NCBI GenBank assembly: GCA_040769385.1
Contig: JAXGLD010000004.1
Span: forward strand, 124,001-188,000
Reading direction: 5' to 3'
Source of the DNA: PHAA01 sp022706565
Lineage (GTDB): Bacteria; Bacillota; Syntrophomonadia; Syntrophomonadales; Syntrophomonadaceae
DNA length: 64,000 nt
The first letter of the stretch is position 1. Every line of letters begins with the position of its first letter. The position numbers and the translations under genes are program-made. The notes beneath the pieces are model-generated. The model was given only the letters and a program-made list of their open reading frames with translations, had not been told where the DNA came from and did no database searches. This document shows positions 52,279-61,368 of the stretch, one piece after another.

Positions 52279-52671
52279 ATGAATATCCCGGGAGATTTGC
52301 TGTATACCAAGGATCATGAATGGATCAGAGTCGAAGGCACTAAAGGCCATATCGGAATCAGCGACTTCGCCCAGGCCCATCTGGGTGACATCGTTTTCGT
52401 GGAACTTCCTGAGTTGGACGCCCAGGTCGAACAGGGACAAGCCATCGGAGTGATCGAGTCGGTCAAAGCGGCTGCCACCATGTTCTGCCCGGCGGGCGGC
52501 ACGATAGTAGCGGTCAACGAGGAATTGGAAGAATCCCCGGAACTGCTCAACGAAGACTGCTATGCCAACTGGATTGCTGTCGTTGAACTGGGCGACCAGA
52601 CCGACCTGGAGAAATTGATGGATCCAGCCGCCTATACTGAATATTGCCGACAGGCAGAAGCAGAGGAATAA
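52279..52671 (+). CDS. gcvH: Glycine cleavage system H protein
   Basis: A 130-residue lipoyl carrier that shuttles the aminomethyl intermediate among P, T and L proteins. The lipoylated Lys is in VIESVKAAATMF near residue 63, and the surrounding beta-hairpins (DHEWIRVEG, LGDIVFVELPELD) are typical. The start ATG has a GGGAGG site 8 bases upstream; an earlier TTG in frame is too close to that site. Confidence 0.95.
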   Translation: MNIPGDLLYTKDHEWIRVEGTKGHIGISDFAQAHLGDIVFVELPELDAQVEQGQAIGVIESVKAAATMFCPAGGTIVAVNEELEESPELLNEDCYANWIAVVELGDQTDLEKLMDPAAYTEYCRQAEAEE

Positions 52672-52675
52672 GCTG

Positions 52676-53989
52676 ATGAAATATACACCCAATCCGAACC
52701 CGGTGGTGGATGAGATGCTCCAAACCATGGGGCTGTCCAGTCTGAGCCAGCTATTCAGCGACATTAAACCTGAACTGCAGCTGGACCGGGAGCTTAATAT
52801 CCCGGGAGGCTGTGGAGAGATGGAACTGCGCTCCCATCTGAAAGAACTAGCCGCCCGCAACCGCAATACCGAGGATTTTCCCTGTTTCCTGGGGGCCGGT
52901 GCCTATGATCATTACATCCCGGCAGCGCTGGAACAACTGTTGCTGCGCTCCGAGTTTTACACCGCCTACACCCCTTACCAGCCCGAAATCAGCCAGGGCA
53001 TCCTGCAGTCCATTTTTGAATATCAGACCATGATCTGCAGCCTCACCGGTCTGGATGTTTCCAACGCCTCCCTTTATGACGGGGGCAGCGCCCTGGCCGA
53101 GGCTTGCAGCCTGGCCTGCGTAAACAGCAAAGGACGGCGCAAAGTAGTGATCCCGGACACGGTACACCCCGAATACCTACAGATTTTGAAAGCCTATTCG
53201 CTGTCCGGGCATATGGATATTGTCGTGGTCCCGGGCCGCGGGGGGGCCGCGGACATCGAAGCCATGCTGGCCGCCATTGACGATCAAACCGCCGGCGTGG
53301 TGATCCAACAGCCCAACTTTTTTGGCATAATCGAGGACGCCGCATCAATTGAACAGGCCGTCCATGCCCATAAAGGCCTTCTAATCATGGCGGTGGAACC
53401 CATATCGCTGGCGGTTTTGAAATCCCCTGGCGAGTGGGGTGCCGATATCGCCGTAGGGGAAGGCCAGCCCCTGGGCTTAAGCCTCTCCATGGGCGGTCCT
53501 TACCTGGGTTTCATGGCCGCCCGCAAAGCTCTGATGCGTAAGATCCCAGGACGAATCGTGGGCCAGACCACCGACCTGGACGGCAAGACCGCCTACGTCC
53601 TGACCCTGCAGGCGCGGGAGCAGCATATCCGGCGTGAACTGGCCGCTTCCAACATCTGCTCCAACCAAGCCCTGTGCGCCTTGGCGGCCAGCATGTACCT
53701 GACTTTTGTCGGCCCCCGTGGCCTTAAAGATATAGCCGTACGCTGTCACCAACTGGCCCTCTACGCCCGTCAGGCGCTGGAGAAGGTCGGACTGCATCTC
53801 AAGTTTGAGCAGCCTTTTTTCAATGAATTCGCTGTTTCTATAAGCAATCCGAGCGCGGCCAACCGCCGCCTGCTGGAGAATGGTATAATCGGCGGGTATG
53901 AACTGGAGGACGCCCTGCTGCTGGCCTTCACCGAAAAGCGCACTACCGCCGAGATCGATCGCCTGGCTGCGGTGTTGGGAGGTAAATAG
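52676..53989 (+). CDS. gcvPA: Glycine dehydrogenase (decarboxylating) subunit 1
   Basis: The 437-residue N-terminal half of the split P protein found in Firmicutes. Motifs: FPCFLGAGAYDHYIPAAL near residue 62, YTPYQPEISQGILQSIFEYQ near 100 and the catalytic-region YDGGSALAEA. It decarboxylates glycine together with GcvPB, passing the aminomethyl group to GcvH. It starts 4 bases after the gcvH stop and ends 2 bases before gcvPB. Confidence 0.95.
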   Translation: MKYTPNPNPVVDEMLQTMGLSSLSQLFSDIKPELQLDRELNIPGGCGEMELRSHLKELAARNRNTEDFPCFLGAGAYDHYIPAALEQLLLRSEFYTAYTPYQPEISQGILQSIFEYQTMICSLTGLDVSNASLYDGGSALAEACSLACVNSKGRRKVVIPDTVHPEYLQILKAYSLSGHMDIVVVPGRGGAADIEAMLAAIDDQTAGVVIQQPNFFGIIEDAASIEQAVHAHKGLLIMAVEPISLAVLKSPGEWGADIAVGEGQPLGLSLSMGGPYLGFMAARKALMRKIPGRIVGQTTDLDGKTAYVLTLQAREQHIRRELAASNICSNQALCALAASMYLTFVGPRGLKDIAVRCHQLALYARQALEKVGLHLKFEQPFFNEFAVSISNPSAANRRLLENGIIGGYELEDALLLAFTEKRTTAEIDRLAAVLGGK

Positions 53990-53991
53990 TC

Positions 53992-55440
53992 ATGAACAAA
54001 CTAATTTTCGAAAAAACCATCAGCGGCAGCAACGCCTTTTCCCTGCCTGATTTCACCAGCGGCCAGCCTGATTGGGAAACAGCCATCCCGGCTCATTTAC
54101 GGCGCAAGGACCAACCCCTCCTGCCGGATGTGAGCGAAGTGGAAGCGGTGCGCCATTTTACCGAATTGTCGACCCGCGCCTATGGGGTAGACAGCGGCTT
54201 CTACCCGCTCGGTTCCTGCACCATGAAGTACAATCCCAAGATCAACGAGTGGGCCGCCCGCCTGCCCGGTCTGGCTGGTTTGCATCCCTTCCAGCCGGAG
54301 GAAATCATGCAAGGCGCCCTGCAGTTGTATTATGAAATGCAGGAGATGCTGGCCGAGATCACCGGTATGGACAGCTTCACCCTGCAGCCCGCGGCCGGCG
54401 CCCATGGCGAGATGGCCGGGGTGATGATAATTAAGGCTTATCACCAGCACCGCCAGGACCATAAACGGACCCGGATGATGGTGCCCGATTCCGCCCACGG
54501 CACCAATCCAGCCACCGCCAATGTGGTGGGATTCGATGTCATCGAAGTCAAATCCAATTCCCGCGGCCTGGTGGACCTGGAAGACCTGCGGGCCAAAATG
54601 AGTCCCGAAGTAGCCGGTCTGATGCTGACCAACCCCAATACGCTAGGTCTGTTCGAAGAGGATATCAAGGAGATTGCCGATATCGTGCACGACCAGGGCG
54701 GTTTGCTTTACTATGACGGGGCCAATCTGAACGGCATTATGGGGGTAACCCGGCCCGGTGATATGGGCTTTGATGTGGTCCATGTCAATTTGCACAAGAC
54801 CTTCAGCACCCCCCACGGCGGCGGCGGCCCGGGGTCAGGCCCGGTAGGAGTGAAGGCTCCTCTGGCCGATTTTCTGCCCGTACCGGTCGTGACCCGGCAG
54901 GGCGAGACCTACCGGTTTGATTACCAACGTCCCCTTTCCATCGGGAAGGTTAAAAACTACTATGGTAATTTCGGGGTCATCGTCAAAGCCTATACCTATA
55001 TAAAAGCTCTGGGCGGAAGCGGTCTGAAGGAAGCCTGTCAGCATGCGGTGCTGAATGCCAATTACCTGCGCCATAAGCTGCGCGGCACCTATCATATACC
55101 CCAGGACCGGTTGTGCAAGCACGAATTCGTGGCCACATCCAGAAACCAGACTCCGCAGGGGGTGACGACCCTGGACATAGCCAAGCGCTTGATCGATTAT
55201 GGCTATCATCCCCCCACGGTGTATTTCCCCCTGATCGTCCACGAAGCCATAATGATCGAGCCCACCGAAACCGAATCGAAGCAGCGCCTGGACGACTTCA
55301 CCGCGGCCATGCAGGCCATCGCCCAGGAAGCACAGGATAATCCGGATCTGGTCATCCATGCTCCTCATGATGCGGTGATCAAACGGGTCGACGAAGTGAC
55401 CGCCGCCCGCAAGCCAGTATTAAAATGGGAGGGACGCTAG
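53992..55440 (+). CDS. gcvPB: Glycine dehydrogenase (decarboxylating) subunit 2
   Basis: The 482-residue C-terminal half of the P protein. The pyridoxal-phosphate Lys is in VHVNLHKTFSTPHGGGGPG near residue 270; PLGSCTMKYNPK near 75 and AHGTNPATANVVGF near 170 are further family segments. Works with GcvPA as a heterotetramer. Its stop codon abuts the lpd gene. Confidence 0.96.
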   Translation: MNKLIFEKTISGSNAFSLPDFTSGQPDWETAIPAHLRRKDQPLLPDVSEVEAVRHFTELSTRAYGVDSGFYPLGSCTMKYNPKINEWAARLPGLAGLHPFQPEEIMQGALQLYYEMQEMLAEITGMDSFTLQPAAGAHGEMAGVMIIKAYHQHRQDHKRTRMMVPDSAHGTNPATANVVGFDVIEVKSNSRGLVDLEDLRAKMSPEVAGLMLTNPNTLGLFEEDIKEIADIVHDQGGLLYYDGANLNGIMGVTRPGDMGFDVVHVNLHKTFSTPHGGGGPGSGPVGVKAPLADFLPVPVVTRQGETYRFDYQRPLSIGKVKNYYGNFGVIVKAYTYIKALGGSGLKEACQHAVLNANYLRHKLRGTYHIPQDRLCKHEFVATSRNQTPQGVTTLDIAKRLIDYGYHPPTVYFPLIVHEAIMIEPTETESKQRLDDFTAAMQAIAQEAQDNPDLVIHAPHDAVIKRVDEVTAARKPVLKWEGR

Positions 55441-55443
55441 TTG

Positions 55444-56829
55444 ATGAAAGACCTGGTAATCATCGGGGGAGGCCCGGGCGGCTATACTGCTGCCATCCGA
55501 GCCCGTCAGCTGGGTATGGAGACGGTCCTGATCGAAAAGGATCGCTATGGAGGGACGTGCCTCAACCGGGGCTGTATCCCCACCAAGGCCTACTGCCAGA
55601 ATGCCGCGGTACTCCGCAGTATTTACAACAGCAAGGAATTCAATATCGAGGTCGGCCACGTTAGCTTCGATATGGCCGGAGCCCGGAGGCGCAAGGACGA
55701 TGTCGTAACCCGGCTGGTATCCGGAGTAGAAAAACTGCTGAAAGATCATGGGGTAGAGAGAATCAAAGGGCGAGCTGAGGTGATAGATAAAAACACCGTG
55801 GTGGTTTATGGTCAGACCATCCAGGCCCGCAACCTGTTGATCGCTACCGGTTCCATCCCGGTGCCCCCGCCTTTTCCGGTCATGAACCTGGAAATGGTAG
55901 TTAACAGTGACCAACTACTGGATTTGGACAAGGTGCCGCAGCGCCTGGCCATTATCGGCGGCGGGGTGATAGGCCTGGAGTTTGCCGGTATATTCAGTGC
56001 CTTTGGCAGCCAGGTGACCGTTCTCGAGTATCAGCCCGATCTGTTGCCAGCCATGGATCTGGAGCTGGGCAAGCGGCTGCGGATATCCATGAAAAAGCAG
56101 AAAATCAACGTCCACACCGGGGTGGTAGTCGAGCAGGTCGAGCCCGCCGGCAATCCCTGGCAGGTCACCGCCACTGGCAAAACCGGGAGCATTCATGTAG
56201 AAGCGGATCTGGTGCTGAGCGCTACCGGCAGAAAAGCATGCACAGACGGGCTTAACTTGGACCAACTGGGCATCGCCGTTGATGACCGCGGTTTCATAAA
56301 GGCTGACCAGCATATGGCTACCAACATCGAGGGGGTATATGCCATCGGTGACGTCACCGGCGGTGTAATGCTGGCCCATGTGGCCGCGGCCGAAGGGGTG
56401 GCGGCGGTGGAAAATATAGCCGGCCTAAAAGCAGCCGTACCTTACCATGCCATTCCCGCCTGCGTGTTTACCTCACCCGAGATCGCCAGTGTGGGTTTGA
56501 GTGAAGAGGCAGCCAAAGCCCAAGGCATAGCCTATCGTACCGGCAAGTTCCAATTCGCTGCCAACGGCAAAGCGGTGGCCATGGGCGAACCCGACGGAAT
56601 GGTAAAGGTGCTGGCTGATGAGCAGGACACCATCATCGGCCTGCATATCCTCGGCCCCCACGCCAGCGACCTGATCATGGAAGGTACCCTGCTGGTGCAA
56701 AACCGCATGAAGGTTGACGATGTAGCCGGTACCGTCCACCCCCATCCCACTGTAAGCGAGGCAGTCATGGAGGCTGTTTTGGACGTCAAAGGCCAATCCC
56801 TGAATCTTTCCCCGCCCCGGCGCAAATAA
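55444..56829 (+). CDS. lpd: Dihydrolipoyl dehydrogenase (L protein)
   Basis: A 461-residue flavoprotein that reoxidises dihydrolipoyl-GcvH with NAD+. FAD motif VIIGGGPGGYTAAIRA (residues 5-20), redox disulfide GGTCLNRGCIPTK (about 36-48), NAD motif IIGGGVIGLEFAGIF near 175, FAD motif YAIGDVTGG near 300 and the catalytic His/Glu in TVHPHPTVSEAVMEA. The start ATG at 55444 is preferred to the overlapping TTG three bases earlier. Confidence 0.95.
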   Translation: MKDLVIIGGGPGGYTAAIRARQLGMETVLIEKDRYGGTCLNRGCIPTKAYCQNAAVLRSIYNSKEFNIEVGHVSFDMAGARRRKDDVVTRLVSGVEKLLKDHGVERIKGRAEVIDKNTVVVYGQTIQARNLLIATGSIPVPPPFPVMNLEMVVNSDQLLDLDKVPQRLAIIGGGVIGLEFAGIFSAFGSQVTVLEYQPDLLPAMDLELGKRLRISMKKQKINVHTGVVVEQVEPAGNPWQVTATGKTGSIHVEADLVLSATGRKACTDGLNLDQLGIAVDDRGFIKADQHMATNIEGVYAIGDVTGGVMLAHVAAAEGVAAVENIAGLKAAVPYHAIPACVFTSPEIASVGLSEEAAKAQGIAYRTGKFQFAANGKAVAMGEPDGMVKVLADEQDTIIGLHILGPHASDLIMEGTLLVQNRMKVDDVAGTVHPHPTVSEAVMEAVLDVKGQSLNLSPPRRK

Positions 56830-56898
56830 GCCGGGATCGGGAGGGGTGCAGCCGGCTGCGGGCACAAGTATCCGAAAACCGAAAGGCATCTTGCATAT

Positions 56899-57882
56899 AT
56901 GATTGAGATCATCAACCACTGCACCGACCCATTTTTTAATATGGCCTTGGAAGAATACCTGGTAACAGAATCGGACCGGGATGAAGACGTTTTCATGCTA
57001 TGGCAGAACCAGCCCACGGTGGTGGTGGGCCGCAATCAGAACACCATCGAGGAGATCAACCAGGCGTTTATAGAGCAGCGGGGTATTTCGATAGTGCGCC
57101 GAATTTCTGGGGGCGGCGCGGTTTACCATGACCTGGGCAATCTGAACTTCACCTTTATACTGAATGACGGGCGCGATTTCGCCAACTTTGAGAAATTCAC
57201 CCGTCCGATCATCAATGCCCTGGCCCGTCTGGGAATAACCGCAGAGAATGACGGCCGCAACGACATCATCATCGCCGGCCGAAAATTCTCGGGCAATGCC
57301 CAGTACAAGCATCGCAGCCGCTTGCTCCATCACGGCACCATCCTGTTCGCCTCTGATATAGAAGATATGGTACAGGCCTTAAACCCCAGCGGGGTCAAAA
57401 TAACTTCCAAGGGTATCAAGTCAGTGCGCAGCCGGGTCACCAACATCAGCGAACATTTGTCAGATCCGCTGTCCATCAGCGATTTCAAGCTGGTCTTGAG
57501 TGAAGAGGTGCTGGGCCGGGATTATGGGCGGGTCCATTCCTTGGGGGAAAGTGAGCTGGAGAAGGTCCGCCATCTACGCGAATGCAAGCACATAACCTGG
57601 GATTGGATATATGGTGCTTCCCCGGCTTTCAACCTGCGCCAGACTGCTTCCTTCGACTGGGGCAATATCGACGTCCGGCTGGACATCAAACGCGGCTTGG
57701 TCTGCGCCTGCCGGATTTATGGCGATTATTTCCCCCTGGGGGACATAGCGGAACTGGAAAACCATCTGATCGGTACCGTATACCGGCCGGCCGAAATTCG
57801 CTCCCGCCTGGCGGCAATCGGCCTGCGGCAATATCTCCCCCAAATGAGTGATGACGAGATGGTCGATCTGCTATTGGCATGA
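56899..57882 (+). CDS. lplA: Lipoate-protein ligase A
   Basis: A 327-residue enzyme that activates lipoate with ATP and attaches it to GcvH. The lipoate-binding loop RRISGGGAVYHDLGNLN is near residue 70, the catalytic Lys region is GRKFSGNAQYKH near 130, and the C-terminal accessory domain (about 245-327) is present, as in bacterial LplA. It follows lpd by 69 bases with a weak ribosome binding site and serves the lipoyl carrier of the same operon. Confidence 0.93.
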   Translation: MIEIINHCTDPFFNMALEEYLVTESDRDEDVFMLWQNQPTVVVGRNQNTIEEINQAFIEQRGISIVRRISGGGAVYHDLGNLNFTFILNDGRDFANFEKFTRPIINALARLGITAENDGRNDIIIAGRKFSGNAQYKHRSRLLHHGTILFASDIEDMVQALNPSGVKITSKGIKSVRSRVTNISEHLSDPLSISDFKLVLSEEVLGRDYGRVHSLGESELEKVRHLRECKHITWDWIYGASPAFNLRQTASFDWGNIDVRLDIKRGLVCACRIYGDYFPLGDIAELENHLIGTVYRPAEIRSRLAAIGLRQYLPQMSDDEMVDLLLA

Positions 57883-57908
57883 TTTTGGGAGTTTTTTTGC
57901 TGTCAGCG

Positions 57909-58022
57909 ACGGGTGTTCCACCCAACAAGTTGTCAACAACCCCGTCCCCGTGACATTTTTTCACGGGTGTTCCAATCAACAAGTTGTCAACAACCCCGTC
58001 CCCGTGACATTCCCGTGACATT
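57909..58022. repeat. Two tandem copies of a 49-bp repeat plus a fragment
   Basis: Copies at 57909-57957 and 57963-58011 differ at two positions and repeat with a period of 54 bp. An 11-base tail copy follows (58012-58022). Each copy begins ACGGGTGTTCCA, has the inverted core CAACAAGTTGTCAACAA, and ends CCCCGTCCCCGTGACATT. Not CRISPR: there are no unique spacers. Confidence 0.85.
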
Positions 58023-58070
58023 CAGAATTTTGGTGCTATAAGCGACGAGGCCATTATTGAGGTATAAAGC

Positions 58071-58994
58071 ATGGAATTACAACATATTAAAGGCAATACC
58101 TATGCATTGGAGATCAACGGGGCCGCTATCGGAGTGTATGTGTTCGGCGACCATCGCTGCCTGCTGGTGGACAGCGGACCATCTCCAGCCTGGAGCAAGG
58201 AAATCCTGGCCAACCTGGATAGGCGCGGTTGGAGGGTCTACGCCATCTTCAACACCCACGGCCATGCCGACCACTGCGGCGGTAATCATTTTATCCAGGA
58301 CCGCACCGATTGCCGGATATTTGCCTCCGCCTTCGAAGCCGCCTGCATCGAACAACCCATATTGATCCCCTATTCAATGTACGGGGCTTTCCCGCCCAAA
58401 CTGCTGCAAGCCCGGTTCATCATGCCCCAGGCATCGAAAGTTACAGACCTGGTCAGTGCCGGACCACTGATCATCAAGGGCCGTCGCTTCGAGATCCTGG
58501 AACTGGGCGGCCATACCCTGGGGCACCTGGGCATATGCACGCCGGACGAGGTGCTTTTTTCGGGTGACAGCCTTATCGCTCCGGAAATGTTGGGCCTCAA
58601 TCCTTTTCTCTACCTAGCCGACCCCAGCCGCCAGCTAGCCACCCTGGATAAGATCCGGGCTGGCAATTATCCCCTCCTATATCTTTCCCATGGGGGAAGG
58701 CAGGAAGACGCCTTGGCCATGGCGGAGGCCAACCACGCCATACTGGTTCATATCCTTGACTCATTGGTGAAATTGCTCTCGTCTCCCCTGACCCACGAAG
58801 AAGTCACCGCTGCCATGATATCCGGTCAGCGACTTCAGGTTAACCGTAACCACTATTTCCGCATTTTTGCCAGTATCGCCGCATTCCTCGCCTATTTGTC
58901 CAATCAGGGACAAATCAAATCCTATACTGAAAACAGCCGGTTGCTGTACCGCGCTTGGGACAGCCGGTCTGCAAATGTGACCGGTGCTGATTGA
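58071..58994 (+). CDS. Metallo-beta-lactamase-fold hydrolase
   Basis: A 307-residue MBL-fold protein with the complete motif NTHGHADHCGG near residue 62, GGHTLGHLG near 145, the bridging Asp in LFSGDSL near 165 and YLSHGG near 205 for the last His. A C-terminal helical domain follows (about 225-290). It resembles the single-domain hydroxyacylglutathione hydrolase-like group; substrate unknown. It is not closely similar to the MBL-fold protein at 48834-49769. GAGG upstream serves as ribosome binding site. Confidence 0.85.
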   Translation: MELQHIKGNTYALEINGAAIGVYVFGDHRCLLVDSGPSPAWSKEILANLDRRGWRVYAIFNTHGHADHCGGNHFIQDRTDCRIFASAFEAACIEQPILIPYSMYGAFPPKLLQARFIMPQASKVTDLVSAGPLIIKGRRFEILELGGHTLGHLGICTPDEVLFSGDSLIAPEMLGLNPFLYLADPSRQLATLDKIRAGNYPLLYLSHGGRQEDALAMAEANHAILVHILDSLVKLLSSPLTHEEVTAAMISGQRLQVNRNHYFRIFASIAAFLAYLSNQGQIKSYTENSRLLYRAWDSRSANVTGAD

Positions 58995-58997
58995 CCA

Positions 58998-59035
58998 CCC
59001 AAGTGAAGCCGGTTCGGCACCGGCTTTTACTTGGG
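58998..59035. terminator. Hairpin between convergent genes
   Basis: CCCAAGT/ACTTGGG outer stem and AGCCGG/CCGGCT inner stem, with only a poor T-run on either side; probably a bidirectional transcription stop. Confidence 0.45.
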
Positions 59036-59061
59036 CTGAGACTTTAGTTAAATCCTCGTGG

Positions 59062-60024
59062 TTATTCCTCGGCGCGGCAGGGGCGATTCCTGGATCCCGT
59101 CTTATCAGGAGTGAGCAGGGCCAGGAAATGATTGGCTTCACGAAGCACATGGTCGGCCAACAACGGTATTATGATCGACCGGATCTCACAATCCAGGATC
59201 AACTGGTTGGCGGTGTCTTTAAAGTCCCTGATCCGCCTGGTGGCAACAATCTCATCCCGCATCAATTCCTGCGGGATCCGGGCGCGGGAGCGCTCAACCT
59301 GCAGGGCACGGTCCTCCAGGGCAAAGAATACGGCGGCAAAGTCATCAGCAGTATTGATCAGGTCATTTTCGGTAGGATCCAACAGGTGAGCTATGAACAG
59401 CGAGTGTTCCGCCATTATCCGATCCCAGAAAACCTTCTCCTCAAGGATCTCAGCGGTCGGATCCAAAGCCTTCCTCCTCTGCAGTCTTTCCAAATGATCG
59501 ATGAAGAATAAGGCCTCACGCCGAATGTGCTCTATCAACAGGGGGTAATTGAAGGTGAACAGGGTACAATCGAGCATCCCTTCCAGGATGTCGGTCTTCA
59601 GCTCCACCAATGCCATGACGGCCTGGATCACTCGCTCATTGAATTCCTCTACAGTCTCCTCCAAATCCGGGTCGCCCTTACCCGCCCGGAGCATTAATTC
59701 CCGGCGGGTCAGGCCAATGTCGAATGGCACCCCGGTGAGGAATTCGGTCTTCTCTTCGGCAGCGATGGTCTTGTCGGTTACTACTTCACCTGAATTGAGG
59801 ACCACCCGGCTGACGTTGCCGTTGGCCAGGTCTACCGCTTCCTCCAACAGTTCCTCGAAATCAAGCCGGAATTGGTTAGCCCGCTCGATCAGGTCCTGGT
59901 TTTTCTGAACAAATCCAGCCTGGAGGAAAAAAGAGTGTTCCTTCATGATACGCAGGAAAAACAGGTTCAGGCCGAGCGATCTCGAAACGAACGCCCCGGA
60001 GCTAATTCTCTTGGACACAGGCAT
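59062..60024 (-). CDS. DUF2935-domain protein
   Basis: A 320-residue all-helical protein with two DUF2935 repeats. His/Glu-bearing helices recur: MKEHSFFLQAGF and IEHIRREALFFIDHL, then AEHSLFIAHLLDP and LADHVLREANHFLALL. Similar repeats in Bacillus proteins form four-helix bundles that bind metal. Function is unknown, though relatives occur in spore-formers. The start MPVSKRISS has an AAAGGAGAG site. Monocistronic and convergent with the MBL-fold gene. Confidence 0.8.
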   Translation of the reverse strand: MPVSKRISSGAFVSRSLGLNLFFLRIMKEHSFFLQAGFVQKNQDLIERANQFRLDFEELLEEAVDLANGNVSRVVLNSGEVVTDKTIAAEEKTEFLTGVPFDIGLTRRELMLRAGKGDPDLEETVEEFNERVIQAVMALVELKTDILEGMLDCTLFTFNYPLLIEHIRREALFFIDHLERLQRRKALDPTAEILEEKVFWDRIMAEHSLFIAHLLDPTENDLINTADDFAAVFFALEDRALQVERSRARIPQELMRDEIVATRRIRDFKDTANQLILDCEIRSIIIPLLADHVLREANHFLALLTPDKTGSRNRPCRAEE

Positions 60025-60274
60025 CTCTCCTTTTTCTCTTAATACCCATATCATATGAAAATCACCTGCTTTTGGTTAAAGCGGTGTACCTGACCCAGTC
60101 TTCCCTCCTTCTGCCATCCCGATAATCTGTCAGTCCCGGCAACAATCACGACAACCTTAACCCCCCCGGCCCTTCAGCCTCGGTTACAGGCAACCAATGG
60201 AGACGCAGGCCCTCCTGATGGGCAAGATGGCAAACTGGTCCAAAGAACGTGATTGGTGCTGACAAAATCTGCAT

Positions 60275-60315
60275 AAAAAAATCCCCCATGGCGCAATAGC
60301 ACCGCAGGGGGATTT
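60275..60315 (-). terminator. Terminator after the DUF6125-like gene
   Basis: AAATCCCCC/GGGGGATTT stem followed by T residues on the minus strand, 31 bases after the stop. Confidence 0.9.
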
Positions 60316-60345
60316 CCCGGTGGTATGATAGCAACTTGATTATTC

Positions 60346-61092
60346 TTATTCCTCCAGAATGAACCGCCAGCAGCAGAACCATTCATCCGGATGGGCGTCG
60401 GGCGGGCACCCTACACATTCAGTTTTGATCCTGGGATCGATGGCCTTGGCGAATCGTGAGTATTCTACCAGGCCGGCTGATTTACAGGGGTAATCTTCCA
60501 ATTTCTGGCGTTTGCGGGCCGACTGCACCCGGCAATCGTTCATCTGGAACAGGATACTGTTAGGACTCTCATCGATGATGGACTGGACATTGATACGGGC
60601 ATACATTCTGAGCCCCAGGGCCTTCTTCAATCCTTCCAATCCCGGTTTATCACCCAATCCCAGGTAGCGTTTGATTGACCAGGCCTCGAATGGGGAGAAC
60701 CAAGCCCAGCAGGAATCATTGGTCCTCTTGGCATCATTCATTCCCTCTTTAAATTCAACCGCCTGGAACCATATCCCGTCGTTGGCCAGCCAGTTGACGC
60801 CAAGAGCATCGATCAAAGCAAGTATTTTTTCCCGGGGCATATCCAACAGCGGTTTGGGGACGCCGTTGACCATATCAAACCCCAGGGTCTTGCCCAGACG
60901 ATTCATCTGGATGCCATAACTCTTCGGGTAAGCATCGGCGAGGGCTTCCAGGGCGCCCTCCCATCCCATTTGGTGCTCGACTTCCTTGAACCAGAAGATG
61001 TGATGTACCAATGTACGGTGGAACATGTCTACTACTAACCGGGCCAGGTCCTCCTGACTGAATCCCTCATCCCAAGCGTTCCCTATCTGCAT
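60346..61092 (-). CDS. DUF6125-like Cys-rich protein
   Basis: A 248-residue soluble protein. Residues 1-160 are helical (MFHRTLVHHIFWFKEVEHQMG with several His). The C-terminal third carries a Cys cluster: NDCRVQSARKR, DYPCKSAGLVEY, TECVGCPPDAH and WFCCWRF. The Cys pattern could hold an iron-sulfur cluster or zinc. I place it tentatively in the DUF6125 group found in syntrophic and sulfate-reducing anaerobes; the function is not known. An AAGGAGGAG site precedes the start. Its promoter carries a palindrome matching the tetR operator, so it is likely under that regulator. Confidence 0.65.
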   Translation of the reverse strand: MQIGNAWDEGFSQEDLARLVVDMFHRTLVHHIFWFKEVEHQMGWEGALEALADAYPKSYGIQMNRLGKTLGFDMVNGVPKPLLDMPREKILALIDALGVNWLANDGIWFQAVEFKEGMNDAKRTNDSCWAWFSPFEAWSIKRYLGLGDKPGLEGLKKALGLRMYARINVQSIIDESPNSILFQMNDCRVQSARKRQKLEDYPCKSAGLVEYSRFAKAIDPRIKTECVGCPPDAHPDEWFCCWRFILEE

Positions 61093-61125
61093 CCATACTC
61101 CTCCTTTATTAATTAGTCTGATTTT

Positions 61126-61154
61126 ATTTTACCGCCCCCAAGCCGCATCGACAA
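61126..61154 (-). promoter_or_regulatory. Promoter of the DUF6125-like gene
   Basis: TTGTCG at 61154-61149, 17-base spacer, TAAAAT at 61131-61126. Confidence 0.6.
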
Positions 61155-61162
61155 TCCCCAAA

Positions 61163-61178
61163 ATGAATATTCGTTCAG
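61163..61178 (-). promoter_or_regulatory. Probable TetR-family operator
   Basis: CTGAACGAATATTCAT on the minus strand, 8 bases upstream of the -35 element; nearly identical to the palindrome at 46248-46263. Confidence 0.6.
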
Positions 61179-61368
61179 CTGCATAGGTCAGCAATCACAG
61201 ACCCATTTATGGGGCTTATTCTTGCTTATGCAAAATCCTGTATAAAATAGTACTGGTCAAAAGTGGAGCAGATGCTTGGATATTCCGGCCCATCGGGGGA
61301 AACATTATACCAAATAGCAGTAAATTGGTCCGGACTTTACCATAGCTGGAATAGGAGTAAATGCGACA

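Noticed and set aside
57686..58021. 111-codon minus-strand frame across lplA and the tandem repeat
   Set aside because: Its N-terminal half only translates the 49-bp repeat and the rest is antisense to lplA; no independent evidence for a gene.
57909..58022. CRISPR array
   Set aside because: Only two and a fraction repeats, a 5-base interval instead of unique spacers, and no cas genes.
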